Assembly: GCA_964035575.1 (NCBI GenBank)
Contig: OZ037931.1
Location: 753,567 to 817,566 of the forward strand
From: Rhynchopus sp. YZ270_cl-10
Lineage: Eukaryota > Euglenozoa > Diplonemea > Diplonemida > Diplonemidae
Length of the DNA stretch: 64,000 nt
Reading direction: 5' to 3'
The stretch's first letter is position 1. Each line of letters starts with the position of its first letter. The notes under the pieces are model-generated. The model ran no database searches. It was not told the origin of the DNA and saw only the letters and a program-made list of their open reading frames with translations. A program made the translations under genes and the position numbers. This document shows, one piece after another, positions 29,180 to 40,505 of the stretch.

Positions 29180-32100
29180 ATGAGAAGCGGATTGGTAACA
29201 GTAGCGAGACAACGTGCTGGGGATGCAGTACGTAGCCAGCTCCGGCTGCAGGCCTCGCTCGTTGCGGTGACTCAGGAGATTATCTCCGAGCGGGTACGCA
29301 TGATTACAGATGTGGTTGACCCAAAACATGTGGTGCCGCTGTTGGAGATGGAGTCTTCTTCGTCCGTCGATCATGCGTGGAAGTTCAGTATGGACTTTGG
29401 GACGATAGACTTATCACCAGAAGAGATCTTCGACAATTCCAATTTGTACTCGTTGGCATCTGCATCAGGAAGTCTTTTCAAAAATTCAGATGAGAGCAAA
29501 ATCAGGTCCCGCATGAATGCAGACTCGTTCGGACAGATGTCCCTCAAACATCGTTCTGCACACCTCCACAACGCGCTTAAGGCGCACTTTGGGCACGCCC
29601 ACTTCCGTCCAGGGCAGTTCGAGGTGATCGACGCGCTGCTGCGGCGCCAGCATTGTGTTGCGATTCTCCCCACAGGACACGGAAAGTCCTTGTGCTACCA
29701 ACTCCCCTCGCTTGTCACAGGTATGTCCTCACGTTTTGACATGGCATACCGTAAAAAGATTTATTCTGGGCCGGAATAAAACTGGAACACCCGAAAAAAT
29801 CTTCGATTGTTCCAGTTTTGTTCCGCACCAGCATTGTTTTGGGGGGGTTTCCGTGCCTTGTCAAAAACAATGAGGAGTGCGACTTTTTGTAGTTTCGACA
29901 ATCACCTGTCCGAGGACGGGTTCTGTACACTTTTTTTCTTGCCCATAGATGCACTACGTTCCTGGGTGGGGTGGGAATGGGGATAAAAATTCTACCCCAA
30001 CAGAACTATTCTGGTCCGGCACAAAACTGGGACACCCCCAAAAACCCCAAGTGTTCCAGTTTTGTTCCGGCCCAGAATATTCTGTCTCAGACTAGTTACA
30101 GCCCAGAATAGTTCCGTTTAGGGTATAATATCACACCATTTGCAGGTAAGCCAACGCTTGTCATTTCGCCTCTCATTGCTCTCATGCAAGAACAAGCCAC
30201 GTCGCTGAAGTTGAAAGGCATTGATGCAGAGTTTTCTGGTAAAGGAGATGCGCACAGGCAGGATTGGGAGGAACTGGATGTTCTCTTCATGAGTCCAGAG
30301 GCTGCTATACTTCAGAGGGAACGTTTGGAAATGACCGACTTCGGATTGATTGCAGTGGACGAGGCACATTGCGTGTCAGAATGGGGATCAGGTTTTCGCC
30401 CCACTTACAGAGATCTGGGGTTCTTGCGTCAAATACACCCAGAAGTGCCACACCTTCTCATTACAGCCACCGCCACGGAGATGGTGGCCAACGACATCAG
30501 GTCCGTTTTCAATCTTAAGGAGGATGAATACAAGCAGGTGACACATTCGTTCAACAGGTATTGTCCACGACCACATCCCACCCACACGATTCCCTTTCTT
30601 CCTTCCAAACAACTCTTTCATACAGGCACAACCTTCACTACTCCATTCGCGAGCTGGACAAAAAAACCCCTGCCACCATCCTGAAAATGGTTCGGGATGC
30701 GGAAGCACAAAACGAGGTGACCATCATATACACCCTCACGGTTGATGAGTGCAACAGGGCCCACGAAGCGTTGAAGAAGGGTGGGGTGACTGCGGGCAGG
30801 TACAATGGACCAATGAACATGACTGATCGGATGAATGAACAAGAGAAGTTTATGAGTGGCGAGTACAACACGATTGTGTGCACGGTTGCATTCGGGATGG
30901 GCATTGACAAGCCAAACGTCCGCCACGTGATCCACTACGGGCGTGTGAAGAGCATGACTGACTACTACCAGCAGACCGGCAGGGCAGGGAGAGACGGTCT
31001 GGCTGCAAGGTGCACGTTGTTCATCAACCCAGCTAACATGGTATCCAAGATGTCCTTCGTTCTGCAGGACAAAATCAGTCCGGTGTTCGAGGAAGCTGCG
31101 CTGCAGGAGATGCTGGCAGTGGTGAACTTTTGCGAACTGGACGAACGTATCTGCAGACGCGTCCCGCTTCTTGCACACTTCGGGGAGAAGTACACTGTGC
31201 CAGCTGGCGGCTGTGGTGCATGCGACCACTGCGATGTGGACTACGTGTACAAAGGCAAGCCCGTTGATATTGCGTTCATCGCCGTCGCTGTGTTGGAGTT
31301 GTTTCATAATGCGAGGTCAGCGCTGCCTACTATGATGGCTGTTACAACCCTCAAGGGTAGCCAGAGTGGAAAAGTCGAGGACATTCCTGGGTTTGGTGCC
31401 GCAAAGGATCTGTCTGTGGAAATGATCACAGAAGGGATGATGCAGCTCAAAGCCAGTGGTTACCTCAGCAGGGATGTGTACAAGAAAAAGATGACTTGGG
31501 GTGCATGGATGGGGTGGAGCATCACCGAGAAGGGGGAGAAGTGGTACTCAGGCAGGAGCAAGAAGAAAGAGCTCTTGATCGAGAACCCGAGAGTGGCCCT
31601 TCTCAAAGTCATGGCCAAGGACATGAATCTTCCTGAGGTTAAGCAATATGAGAACGAGCGCAGCAAAGCAGCCGAAGCTGCACGACGTACGCTTGGTGCC
31701 GACCTTGTTGGGGGACGTCCGTTCTTCCCTCTTTTCGAGTCTCTGAAGGCCCTGCGCCAAGGACAGGCAGAGTCAACTGGTGTGTCTGCGGGCCAGCTGC
31801 TTAACGATTCCATTGTGCAAGCTTTGTGCCGGATTCGCCCTTCGAATGTTGATGCATTCAGACGCGTGCCGGGTGTCCCTGGCCTTGTTGCTGATAGCCC
31901 TGCGCAGGAGTACGTTGATGCCATCATTTCGTTCTGCAGTATCAAAGGGTACCCGACGGATGTGGTATGTCGTGTCTTTTGTTTTATCCCTGTTTATGTC
32001 ATGCGGGGAGTGGACGCCTTCCACTCGGTTCTTCGGTTTTGCAACAACCACAACACATCACACTACAGGTAGACACATTTGGTGCGAAGTTGGCGGCAGA

Positions 32101-32218
32101 GGCTGCGCAAAAGATGCTTGAGTTTGAGCGCCAGGATCCCCTGCCGGCAGTTGTTCTCTCCAACGCGAAAACTTTCAGTGTCGAGAAGCCGGACGGGAAG
32201 AGAAGGGTGATGAGCTAG
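29180..32218 (+). CDS. RecQ-family DNA helicase, array copy 2
   Basis: Exons 29180-29720, 30146-30557, 30626-31964, 32069-32218; 813 residues. Same helicase, zinc, winged-helix and HRDC-like parts as copy 1, with Walker A PTGHGKS, DEAHCVSEWGSGFRPTYRDL and QQTGRAGRDG intact. The N-terminus MRSGLVTVARQRAGDAVRSQ is shared with copies 3 and 4. Distinct blocks: HSDRM-type differences near motif IV (NMTDRMNEQ), AARCTLFINPANMVSK after motif VI, and AVAVLELFHNARSALPTMMA in the winged-helix region. Intron 1 is 425 bp, against 48 bp in the other copies, because it carries a 375-bp TA-flanked element. Start: first ATG after the T-rich leader ending CTGAAT. Confidence 0.93.
29749..30123. mobile_element. 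TA-flanked inverted-repeat element in an intron (Tc1/mariner-type MITE)
   Basis: Inserted in intron 1 of RecQ copy 2. TA flanks both sides (29747-29748, 30124-30125). The intron is 425 bp here and 48 bp in copies 1, 3 and 4, and 425-48=377, exactly the 375-bp element plus one 2-bp TA duplication. The ends are imperfectly complementary, with TATTCTGGGC shared about 15 bp in. Two internal hairpins repeat CCGGAACAAAACTGGAAC-like arms (about 29758-29830 and 30005-30082). It has no coding capacity. Confidence 0.85.
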
Positions 32219-32441
32219 AAAAACTGCCCTTGTGGGACTCGAACGCTTCTGTTTTGCGGTATTTTCCACTGTCAAGGATCTCTTCGGGATATCACCATCA
32301 CCGTACACCCACACCCGCCATAGTCACAACACCCATAGATTAGAGGGTAGTGTTCAGTTGTTTTCTGTTTTTTCTTTCTTTTTCTTTTCTTTTCTTTTCT
32401 TTTTCTTTTTTGTTGCCCCCTTTTTTTTTCTTTTTCTGAAT
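32219..32441. other. Spacer between RecQ copies 2 and 3
   Basis: 223-bp spacer, nearly identical to 35036-35267. It has the common words CTTGTGGGACTCGAACGC and TCCACTGTCAAGGATCTCTT, then a C/T-rich tract before the ATG. Promoter and terminator must both lie in this short space or within the flanking genes. I see no recognisable core promoter motif. Confidence 0.6.
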
Positions 32442-35035
32442 ATGAGAAGCGGATTGGTATCAGTAGCGAGACAACGTGCTGGGGATGCAGTACGTAGCCA
32501 GCTCCGGCTGCAGGCCTCGCTCGTTGCGTTGACTGAGGAGGTTGTCTCCGAGCGGGTGCGCATGATTACAGATGTGGTTGACCCAAAACATGTGGGACTG
32601 CTGTTGGAGAAGGAGTCTTCCTCATCCATCGATCATGCGCGGAAGTTCAGTATGGACTTTGGGACGATAGACTTATCACCAGATGAGATCACCTTCAGCA
32701 ATACCAATTTGTACTCGTTTGAACAGATGTCCCTCGACGAACGTTCTGCACTCCTCCACAAGAAGCTTAAGCAGTACTTTGGGCACGACCACTTCCGTCC
32801 AGGGCAGTTCGAGGTGATCGACGCGCTGCTGCGGCGCCAGCATTGTGTTGCGATTCTCCCCACAGGACACGGAAAGTCCTTGTGCTACCAACTCCCCTCG
32901 CTTGTCACAGGTATGTCCTCACGTTTTGACATGGCATATAGTATCACACCATTTGCAGGTAAGCCAACGCTTGTCATTTCGCCTCTCATTGCTCTCATGC
33001 AAGATCAAGTCACGTCGCTGAAGTTGAAAGGCTTTGATGCAGAGTTTTCTGGTAAAGGAGATGCGCACAGGCAGGATTGGGAGGAACTGGATGTTCTCTT
33101 CATGAGTCCAGAGGCTGCTATACTTCAGAGGGAACGTTTGGAAATGACTGACTTCGGATTGATTGCAGTGGACGAGGCACATTGTGTGTCAGAATGGGGA
33201 TCGAGCTTTCGTCCCACTTACAGAGAGCTGGAGTTCTTGCGTCAAATACACCCAGAAGTGCCACACCTTCTCATTACAGCCACTGCCACGGAGATGGTGG
33301 CCAACGACATCAAGTCCGTTTTCAATCTTAAGGAGGATGAATACAAGCAGGTGACACATTCGTTCAACAGGTATTGTCCACGACCACATCCCACCCACAC
33401 GATTCCCTTTCTTCCTTCCAAACAACTCTTTCATACAGGCACAACCTTCACTACTCCATTCGCGAGCTGGACAAAAACACCCCTGCCACCATCCTGAAAA
33501 TGGTTCGGGATGCGGAAGCACAAAACGAGGTGACCATCATATACACCCTCACGGTTAATGAGTGCAACAGGGCCCACGAAGCGTTGAAGAAGGGTGGGGT
33601 GACTGCGGGCAGGTACAATGGACAAATGAACATGACTGATCGGATGAATGAACAAGAGAAGTTTATGAGTGGCGAGTACAACACGATTGTGTGCACGGTT
33701 GCATTCGGGATGGGCATTGACAAGCCAAACGTCCGCCACGTGATCCACTACGGGCGTGTGAAGAGCATGACTGACTACTACCAGCAGACCGGCAGGGCAG
33801 GGAGAGACGGTCTGGCTGCAAGGTGCACGTTGTTCATCAGCACAGCTAATATGGTATCAAAGATGTCCTTCGTTCTGCAGGACAAAATCAGTCCGGTGTT
33901 CGAGGAAGCTGCGCTGCAGGAGATGCTGGCAGTGGTGAACTTTTGCGAACTGGACGAACGTATCTGCAGACGCGTCCCGCTTCTTGCACACTTCGAGGAG
34001 AAGTACACTGTGCCAGCTGGCGGCTGTGGTGCATGCGACCACTGCGATGTGGACTACGTGTACAAAGGCAAGCCCGTTGATATTGCGTTCATCGCCGTGA
34101 GAGTGCTGAAGTTGTTTCATAAAGCGAGGTACCCGACGCCTACTATAAAGTCCATTAGAACCCTCAAGGGTGGCCAGGGTGGAAAAGTCCCGAAAACGCC
34201 TGGGTTTGGTGCCGCAAAGGATCTGTCTGTGGAAATGATCACAGAAGGGATGATGCAGCTCAAAGCCAGTGGCCACCTCAGCAGGGATGTGTACAAGAGA
34301 CCGACGGCTCCGGGTGTATGGATGGGGTGGAGCATCACCGAGAAGGGGAGGAAGTGGTACTCAGGCAGGAGCAAGAAGCCAGGTCTCTTGATCAAGAACC
34401 CGAGAGTGGCCCTTCTCAAAGTCATGACCAAGGACATGAATCTTCCTGACACGCAGAAGTACGCCGTCCTTGAGAACGAGCGCAGCAAAGCAGCCGAAGC
34501 TGCACGACGTACGCTTGGTGCCAACCTTGTTGGGGGACGTCCGTTCTTCCCTCTTTTCGAGTCTCTGAAGGTCCTGCGCCAAGGACAAGCAGAGTCAACT
34601 GGTGTGTCTGCGGGCCAGCTGCTTAACGATTCCATTGTGCAAGCTTTGTGCCGGATTCGCCCTTCGAATGTTGATGCATTCAGACGCGTGCCGGGTGTCC
34701 CTGGCCTTGTTGCTGATAGCCCTGCGCAGGAGTACGTTGATGCCATCATTTCGTTCTGCAGTATCAAAGGGTACCCGACGGATGTGGTATGTCGTGTCTT
34801 TTGTTATATCCCTGTTTATGTCATGCGGGGACGCCTTCCACTCGGTTCTTCGGTTTTGCAACAACCACAACACATCACACTACAGGTAGACACATTTGGT
34901 GCGAAGTTGGCGGCAGAGGCTGCGCAAAAGATGCTTGAGTTTGAGCGCCAGGATCCCCTGCCGGCAGTTGTTCTCTCCAACGCGAAAACTTTCAGTGTCG
35001 AGAAGCCGGACGGGAAGAGAAGGGTGATGAGCTAG
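32442..35035 (+). CDS. RecQ-family DNA helicase, array copy 3
   Basis: Exons 32442-32910, 32959-33370, 33439-34786, 34886-35035; 792 residues. All helicase motifs are intact (PTGHGKS, DEAHCVSEWGSSFRPTYREL, VAFGMGIDKPNVRH, QQTGRAGRDG), as are the zinc segment (GACDHCD) and the HRDC-like region. It lacks 24 residues of the linker before the helicase core that copies 2 and 4 have (LASxSGSLF...NADS). Intron 3 is 99 bp instead of 104 because of a 5-base difference. That makes it divisible by three and free of stops, so an unspliced message would still encode a full-length protein. The winged-helix block reads RVLKLFHKARYPTPTIKS. Confidence 0.93.
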
Positions 35036-35267
35036 AAAAACTGCCCTTGTGGGACTCGAACGCTTCTGTTTTGCGGTATTTTCCACTGTCAAGGATCTCT
35101 TCGGGATATCACCATCACCGCCAGGAACGTACACCCACACCCGCCATAGTCACAACACCCATAGATTAGAGGGTAGTGTTCAGTTGTTTTCTGTTTTTTC
35201 TTTCTTTTTCTTTTCTTTTCTTTTCTTTTTCTTTTTTGTTGCCCCCTTTTTTTTTCTTTTTCTGAAT
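35036..35267. other. Spacer between RecQ copies 3 and 4
   Basis: 232 bp. Same as the 32219-32441 spacer except that GCCAGGAACGTACACC-type sequence is retained here and absent there (a 9-bp difference). Confidence 0.6.
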
Positions 35268-37947
35268 ATGAGAAGCGGATTGGTAACAGTAGCGAGACAA
35301 CGTGCTGGGGATGCAGTACGTAGCCAGCTCCGGCTGCAGGCCTCGCTCGTTGCGTTGACTGAGGAGGTTGTCTCCGAGCGGGTGCGCAGGATTACAGATG
35401 TGGTTGGCCCAAAACATGTGGCGCCGCTGTTGGAGAAGGAGTCTTCCTCATCCATCGATCATGCGCGGAAGTTCAGTATGGACTTTGGAACTATAGACTT
35501 CTCAGCAGGTGAGATCACCTTCAGCAATTCCAATTTGTACTCGTTGGCATCTACATCAGGAAGTCTTTTCAACAATTCAGAGGAGAGCAGAATCAGGTCC
35601 CGTATGAATGCAGACTCGTTCGGACAGATGTCCCTCGACCAACGTTCTACACACCTCCACAACACGCTCAAGCAGTACTTTGGGCACGACCACTTCCGTC
35701 CAGGGCAGTTCGAGGTGATCGACGCGCTGCTGCGGCGCCAGCATTGTGTTGCGATTCTCCCCACAGGACACGGAAAGTCCTTGTGCTACCAACTCCCCTC
35801 GCTTGTCACAGGTATGTCCTCACGTTTTGACATGGCATATAATATCACACCATTTGCAGGTAAGCCAACGCTTGTCATTTCGCCTCTCATTGCTCTCATG
35901 CAAGAACAGGCCACGTCGCTCAAGTTGAAAGGCTTTGATGCAGCGTTTTCTGGTAAAGGAGTTGCGTACCATCAGGATTGGGAGGAACTGGATGTTCTCT
36001 TCATGAGTCCAGAGGCTGCTGTACTTCAGAGGGAACGTTTGGAAATGACCGACTTCGGATTGATTGCAGTGGACGAGGCACATTGTGTGTCGGAATGGGG
36101 ATCGAGCTTTCGTTCCACTTACAGAGAGCTGGGGTTCTTGCGTAAAATACACCCAGAAGTGCCACACCTTCTCATTACAGCCACTGCCACGGAGATGGTG
36201 GCCAACGACATCAGGTCCGTTTTCAATCTTAAGGATAAATACAAGCTGGTGACACATTCGTTCAACAGGTATTGTCCACGACCACATCCCACCCACACGA
36301 TTCCCTTTCTTCCTTCCAAACAACTCTTTCATACAGGCACAACCTTCACTACTCCGTTCGCGAGCTGGACAAAAACACCCCTGCCACCATCCTGAAAATG
36401 GTTCGGGATGCGGAAGCACAAAACGAGGTGACCATCATATACACCCTCACGGTTGATGAGTGCAACAGGGCCCACGAGGCGTTGAAGAAGGGTGGGGTGA
36501 CTGCGGGCAAGTACAATGGACCCATGACAATGACTGATCGGATGAATGAACAAGAGAAGTTTATGAGTGGCTTTTACAACACGATTGTGTGCACGGTTGC
36601 ATTCGGGATGGGCATTGACAAGCCAAACGTCCGCCACGTGATCCACTACGGGCGTGTGAAGAGCATGACTGACTACTACCAGCAGACCGGCAGGGCAGGG
36701 AGAGACGGTCTGGCTGCAAGGTGCACGTTGTTCATCAGCACAGCTAATATGGTATCCAAGATGTCCTTCGTTCTGTTCGACAAAATCAGTCCGGTGTTCG
36801 AGGAAGCTGCGCTGCAGGAGATGCTGGCAGTGGTGAACTTTTGCGAACTGGACGAACGTATCTGCAGACGCGTCCCGCTTCTTGCACACTTCGAGGAGAA
36901 GTACACTGTGCCAGCTGGCGGCTGTGGTGCATGCGACCACTGCGATGTGGACTACGTGTACAAAGGCAAGCCCGTTGATATTGCGTTCATCGCCGTGAGA
37001 GTGCTGAAGTTGTTTCATAATGCGAGGTCAGCGCTGCCTACTATGATGGCTGTTACAACCCTCAAGGGTAGCCAGAGTGGAAAAGTCCCGAACATTCCTG
37101 GGTTTGGTGCCGCAAGGGATCTGTCTGTGGAAATGATCACAGAAGGGATGATGCAGCTCCAAGCCAGTGGCCACCTCAGCAGGGATGTGTACAAGAAAGC
37201 GATGTACAAGAAAGCGACGGAACCGAGTGTATGGATGGGGTGGAGAATCACCGAGGAGGGGAGGAAGTGGTTCTCAGGCAGGAGCAAGAAGCCAGGTCTT
37301 TTGATCAAGAATCCGAGAGTGGCCCTTCTCAAAGTCATGGCCAAGGACATGAATCTTCCTGAGGTTGAGCAATATGAGAACGAGCGCAGCAAAGCAGCCG
37401 AAGCTGCACGACGTACGCTTGGTGCCGACCTTGTTGGGGGACGTCCGTTCTTCCCTCTTTTCGAGTCTCTGAAGGTCCTGCGCCAAGGACAAGCAGAGTC
37501 AACTGGTGTGTCTGCGGGCCAGCTGCTTAACGATTCCATTGTGCAAGCTTTGTGCCGGATTCGCCCTTCGAATGTTGATGCATTCAGACGCGTGCCGGGT
37601 GTCCCTGGCCTTGTTACTGATAGCCCTGCGCAGGAGTACGTTGATGCCATCATTTCGTTCTGCAGTGTTAAAGGGTACCCGACGGATGTGGTATGTCGTG
37701 TCTTTTGTTATATCCCTGTTTATGTCATGCGGGGAGTGGACGCCTTCCACTCGGTTCTTCGGTTTTGCAACAACCACAACACATCACACTACAGGTAGAC
37801 ACATTTGGTGCGAAGTTGGCGGCAGAGGCTGCGCAAAAGATGCTTGAGTTTGAGCGCCAGGATCCCCCGCCGGCAGTTGTTTTATCCAATGCGAAAACTT
37901 TCAGGGCCGGGTCGAAACCGCACGGGAAGAGAAGGGTGATGAGCTAG
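35268..37947 (+). CDS. RecQ-family DNA helicase, array copy 4
   Basis: Exons 35268-35811, 35860-36268, 36337-37690, 37795-37947; 819 residues, the longest copy. The helicase motifs are as in the others: PTGHGKS, DEAHCVSEWGSSFRSTYREL, VAFGMGIDKPNVRH, QQTGRAGRDG. It mixes blocks otherwise found in different copies. KDKYKLVTHSFNR and the AAFSGKG segment resemble copy 1, LMQEQATSLKLKG copy 2, and ISTANMVSKMSF copy 3. A short tandem duplication, VYKKAMYKKATEP, sits in the winged-helix region (about 37190-37225). The C-terminus ends RAGSKPHGKRRVMS where the others have SVEKPDGKRRVMS. Confidence 0.93.
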
Positions 37948-38465
37948 TAAAACTGTTCTGTCTCGACCGATAATCTTTCCAACAATAGCGTCTCATGTAC
38001 ATGAACGAGACAGTGTCATTCGTGATGTTGCTCGCTTGTTGTACTTCCCCCTCCCCCTCCCCCTCCCCCACCTCCATACCACGATCCTGTGTTTTCATGA
38101 ACACAACAATGTGTTAGAGTTATTGAACAAACATCCCCGTTCTCCCCACGCTCTCTTTTTCCAGTTGCGGCAGTGAGGCTGATGTTCTGAGGCGCCCTGC
38201 GTTGTAACAATGCGCCACAACGTTTTGGTAACCGGCTACTGCAGTCGTCCAATTTTTCACGCACCCGTGTTGCACTATCGGGCGATATTGTGCACTTTGT
38301 GTACCGATTGTCGACGCGAAAACAAATAATAATAATGGTGCTCCTGAAATAAAAAATACCAAGTCCGCAATATACACGGTACCATAAAGATCTTAAGGAA
38401 GATATTTGTGTTCTTTCAGGATTCCTGGAAATCCTGACACTTTGTGTGTGTTTTTTTTTTGTCAG
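37948..38465. other. Gene-free stretch after the RecQ array
   Basis: The sequence departs from the array spacers right after the copy 4 stop, marking the edge of the tandem duplication. A (CCCCTC)n run lies at about 38046-38070. No gene seen. Confidence 0.6.
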
Positions 38466-39970
38466 GATTTTTCAAGATCCTAACAGGCTTCGCGCTAACT
38501 TTTGGAAAAAAAATCTGAAAAATCGAGATTCGGGCCCAAAAAAACGCACCTCAAATAGGGTTACGTCTGGGGGTGAAAAAACAGTGTTTTGTGGCATTTC
38601 CGAGCCAATCCCGCGCTGTGGTGGGGCATATCAGTGGCTGTCACGAAATGTGGTAATTTCAACTTTTTTGAGTAAAATCATTTAAATGACTAAATTTTTG
38701 ACTTTTTCACCGATTTTTTTTTTATTTGCATTGCGCGGAATGCGCTGATTGCAATGAAACGATTCTCGATTGCTTTTTTCAGAAATATATTTGCTCATTT
38801 CAAAAATCACCATTTTTTTCGGATATTCCCGCAGCCATCCCAGGAAATATTGGCATTTTCCCGGAAGCGAAAATGCGCTTAACTGCGTTTCCGAGGTCCG
38901 CGCAGTAAAATGAAAAAAAAATCGAGCAAAAAGTCCAAAATTTTAATTAGTTAAAGGCGGGCCATATGAATTACCACATTTCGTGACAGCCACTGATATA
39001 CGGAAAAATGGACAAATTTTTAGTGACTTAAATTTTCACAAATATGAACCCATACTCGTAAACAAGGGGCATTTTCAGTCTGAAAACCCAAATTCAGATG
39101 AAATTGTGGTGTTTTTGACTGGGCACAGGTAGCGCCGCAGGCGTACGGTACCCAACCTTTTTCTTTTCCCTTTTCTTTGCTTTCTTTTGATTGCGCGAGC
39201 TGATTGCTCTCCACGGTGGGGTCACATGTGTGTGTGTGAAAACACTCTAAATTCCCCTCTGAACTATGAGATTCCTCTGGTTCTAGTAAAGAAACCCCGG
39301 TCTCAAAAAGTGCGTAAATATCCTTTTTTCCGCCCAAGAGGTCGTTTTGTTGCATTTCCGAACCAATCCTGGCTTGTGGTGGGGGATATACGGAAAAATG
39401 GACAAAATTTCAGTGATTTAAATTTTCACAAAATATGAACCCATACCGTAAACAAGGGGCATTTTCAGTCTGAAAACCCAACTTGGCATGAAATTGTGTT
39501 TTGACTGGAAACACCAATGTACTGAAGAAGCTATGGGGTTTCTGTGACCACAGAGAAGAGTGAGAACAAAAAGCAGGACGGTTGTGGCCTCGGAGGGGGT
39601 GCCGCCCTCACACAGTGAGGGTGGAGACTGTGCATTGTCGTACTCAAAAGAAAATGAACACTGTACAGAAGTACATGTTTAAAAATAAAGTAGGGTAGGG
39701 AACAGGCAGCGCCGCAGGCGCACGGTACCCAACTTTTTTCTTTTTTTATTTTCCCTTTTCTCTGCTTTCTTTTGATTGCACGAGCCGATTGCTCTCCACG
39801 GTGGGGTCACATGTGTGTACAAAAACGCTCTAAAGTACCCTTACTATGAAGTATGAGTTTCTCTGGTTTTCTTAAGGAAACCCCGGTTTGCAAAAAAAAA
39901 ACGCACCACAAAAAATCTCCAAAAATCCCGGGCCAAGGGCCAGAAGTTAGCGCAAAGCCTGCCTGACAAT
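38466..39970 (-). repeat. Inverted copies of long repeat C
   Basis: Reverse-complement matches to 2003-3380: CCGCAGGCGYACGGTACCCAAC near 39133-39155 and 39713-39735, and the CCACGGTGGGGTCACATGTG word near 39212 and 39798. The outer words GGCTTCGCGCTAACTTTTGG (38484-38503) and its inverse near 39935-39960 suggest the ends of one larger inverted-repeat element. A 364-bp insertion sits at 38632-38995. No coding capacity. Confidence 0.65.
38632..38995. mobile_element. 364-bp element with perfect 27-bp inverted repeats, ATAT duplication
   Basis: Starts CAGTGGCTGTCACGAAATGT(GGTAATT) and ends with the exact complement. ATAT flanks it on both sides (38628-38631 and 38996-38999). Removing the element and one ATAT restores GTGGTGGGGCATATACGG, matching the same part of repeat C elsewhere (23395 inverted). 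The interior is AT-rich with no frame. The superfamily is not assignable by eye. The perfect ends suggest a young insertion. Confidence 0.85.
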
Positions 39971-40112
39971 TTGTGTGTGTTTTTTTTTTTACCAGGGGGC
40001 TTCTCTATGTTGTAGGCATACAGAGGTACAGATGTTACAGACCGGGGCCACAACTGGCTGGGATGTCACGAAACTGACAAAAAAAGTGGTTTTCGACCTT
40101 TTTTTTGGCCAG

Positions 40113-40387
40113 CTGTACTGTACTGTACTGTACTGTACTGTACTGTACTGTACTGTACTGTACTGTACTGTACTGTACTGTACTGTACTGTACTGTACTG
40201 TACTGTACTGTACTGTACTGTACTGTACTGTACTGTACTGTACTGTACTGTACTGTACTGTACTGTACTGTACTGTACTGTACTGTACTGTACTGTACTG
40301 TACTGTACTGTACTGTACTGTACTGTACTGTACTGTACTGTACTGTACTGTACTGTACTGTACTGTACTGTACTGTACTGTACTGTG
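40113..40387. repeat. (CTGTA)55 perfect pentanucleotide array
   Basis: About 275 bp of uninterrupted CTGTA (equally TACTG) units, with a GTAC palindrome every five bases. The first changed base comes only at the right edge (TACTGTGTTGTACTGTGCGG). The unit has no stop codon in any frame, so it creates spurious open frames on both strands. Such purity points to very recent expansion. It is followed by a fragment of repeat C (40398-40505). Confidence 0.95.
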
Positions 40388-40505
40388 TTGTACTGTGCGG
40401 AAATTGACCAAAAACGAGAACTTGTCCATTTCGGCAAATTGACCCCACCACTGGCCGGATGTATTCCGGAAATGCAAATGCCGGCGTATCTAAGCAAGTT
40501 CTAAG

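Noticed and set aside
32222-32262. tRNA-like TTCGAGTCCC word (reverse strand) in the RecQ spacers
   Set aside because: The bases around it do not pair as a T arm, and no D arm or acceptor stem is present. It is just part of the duplicated spacer.
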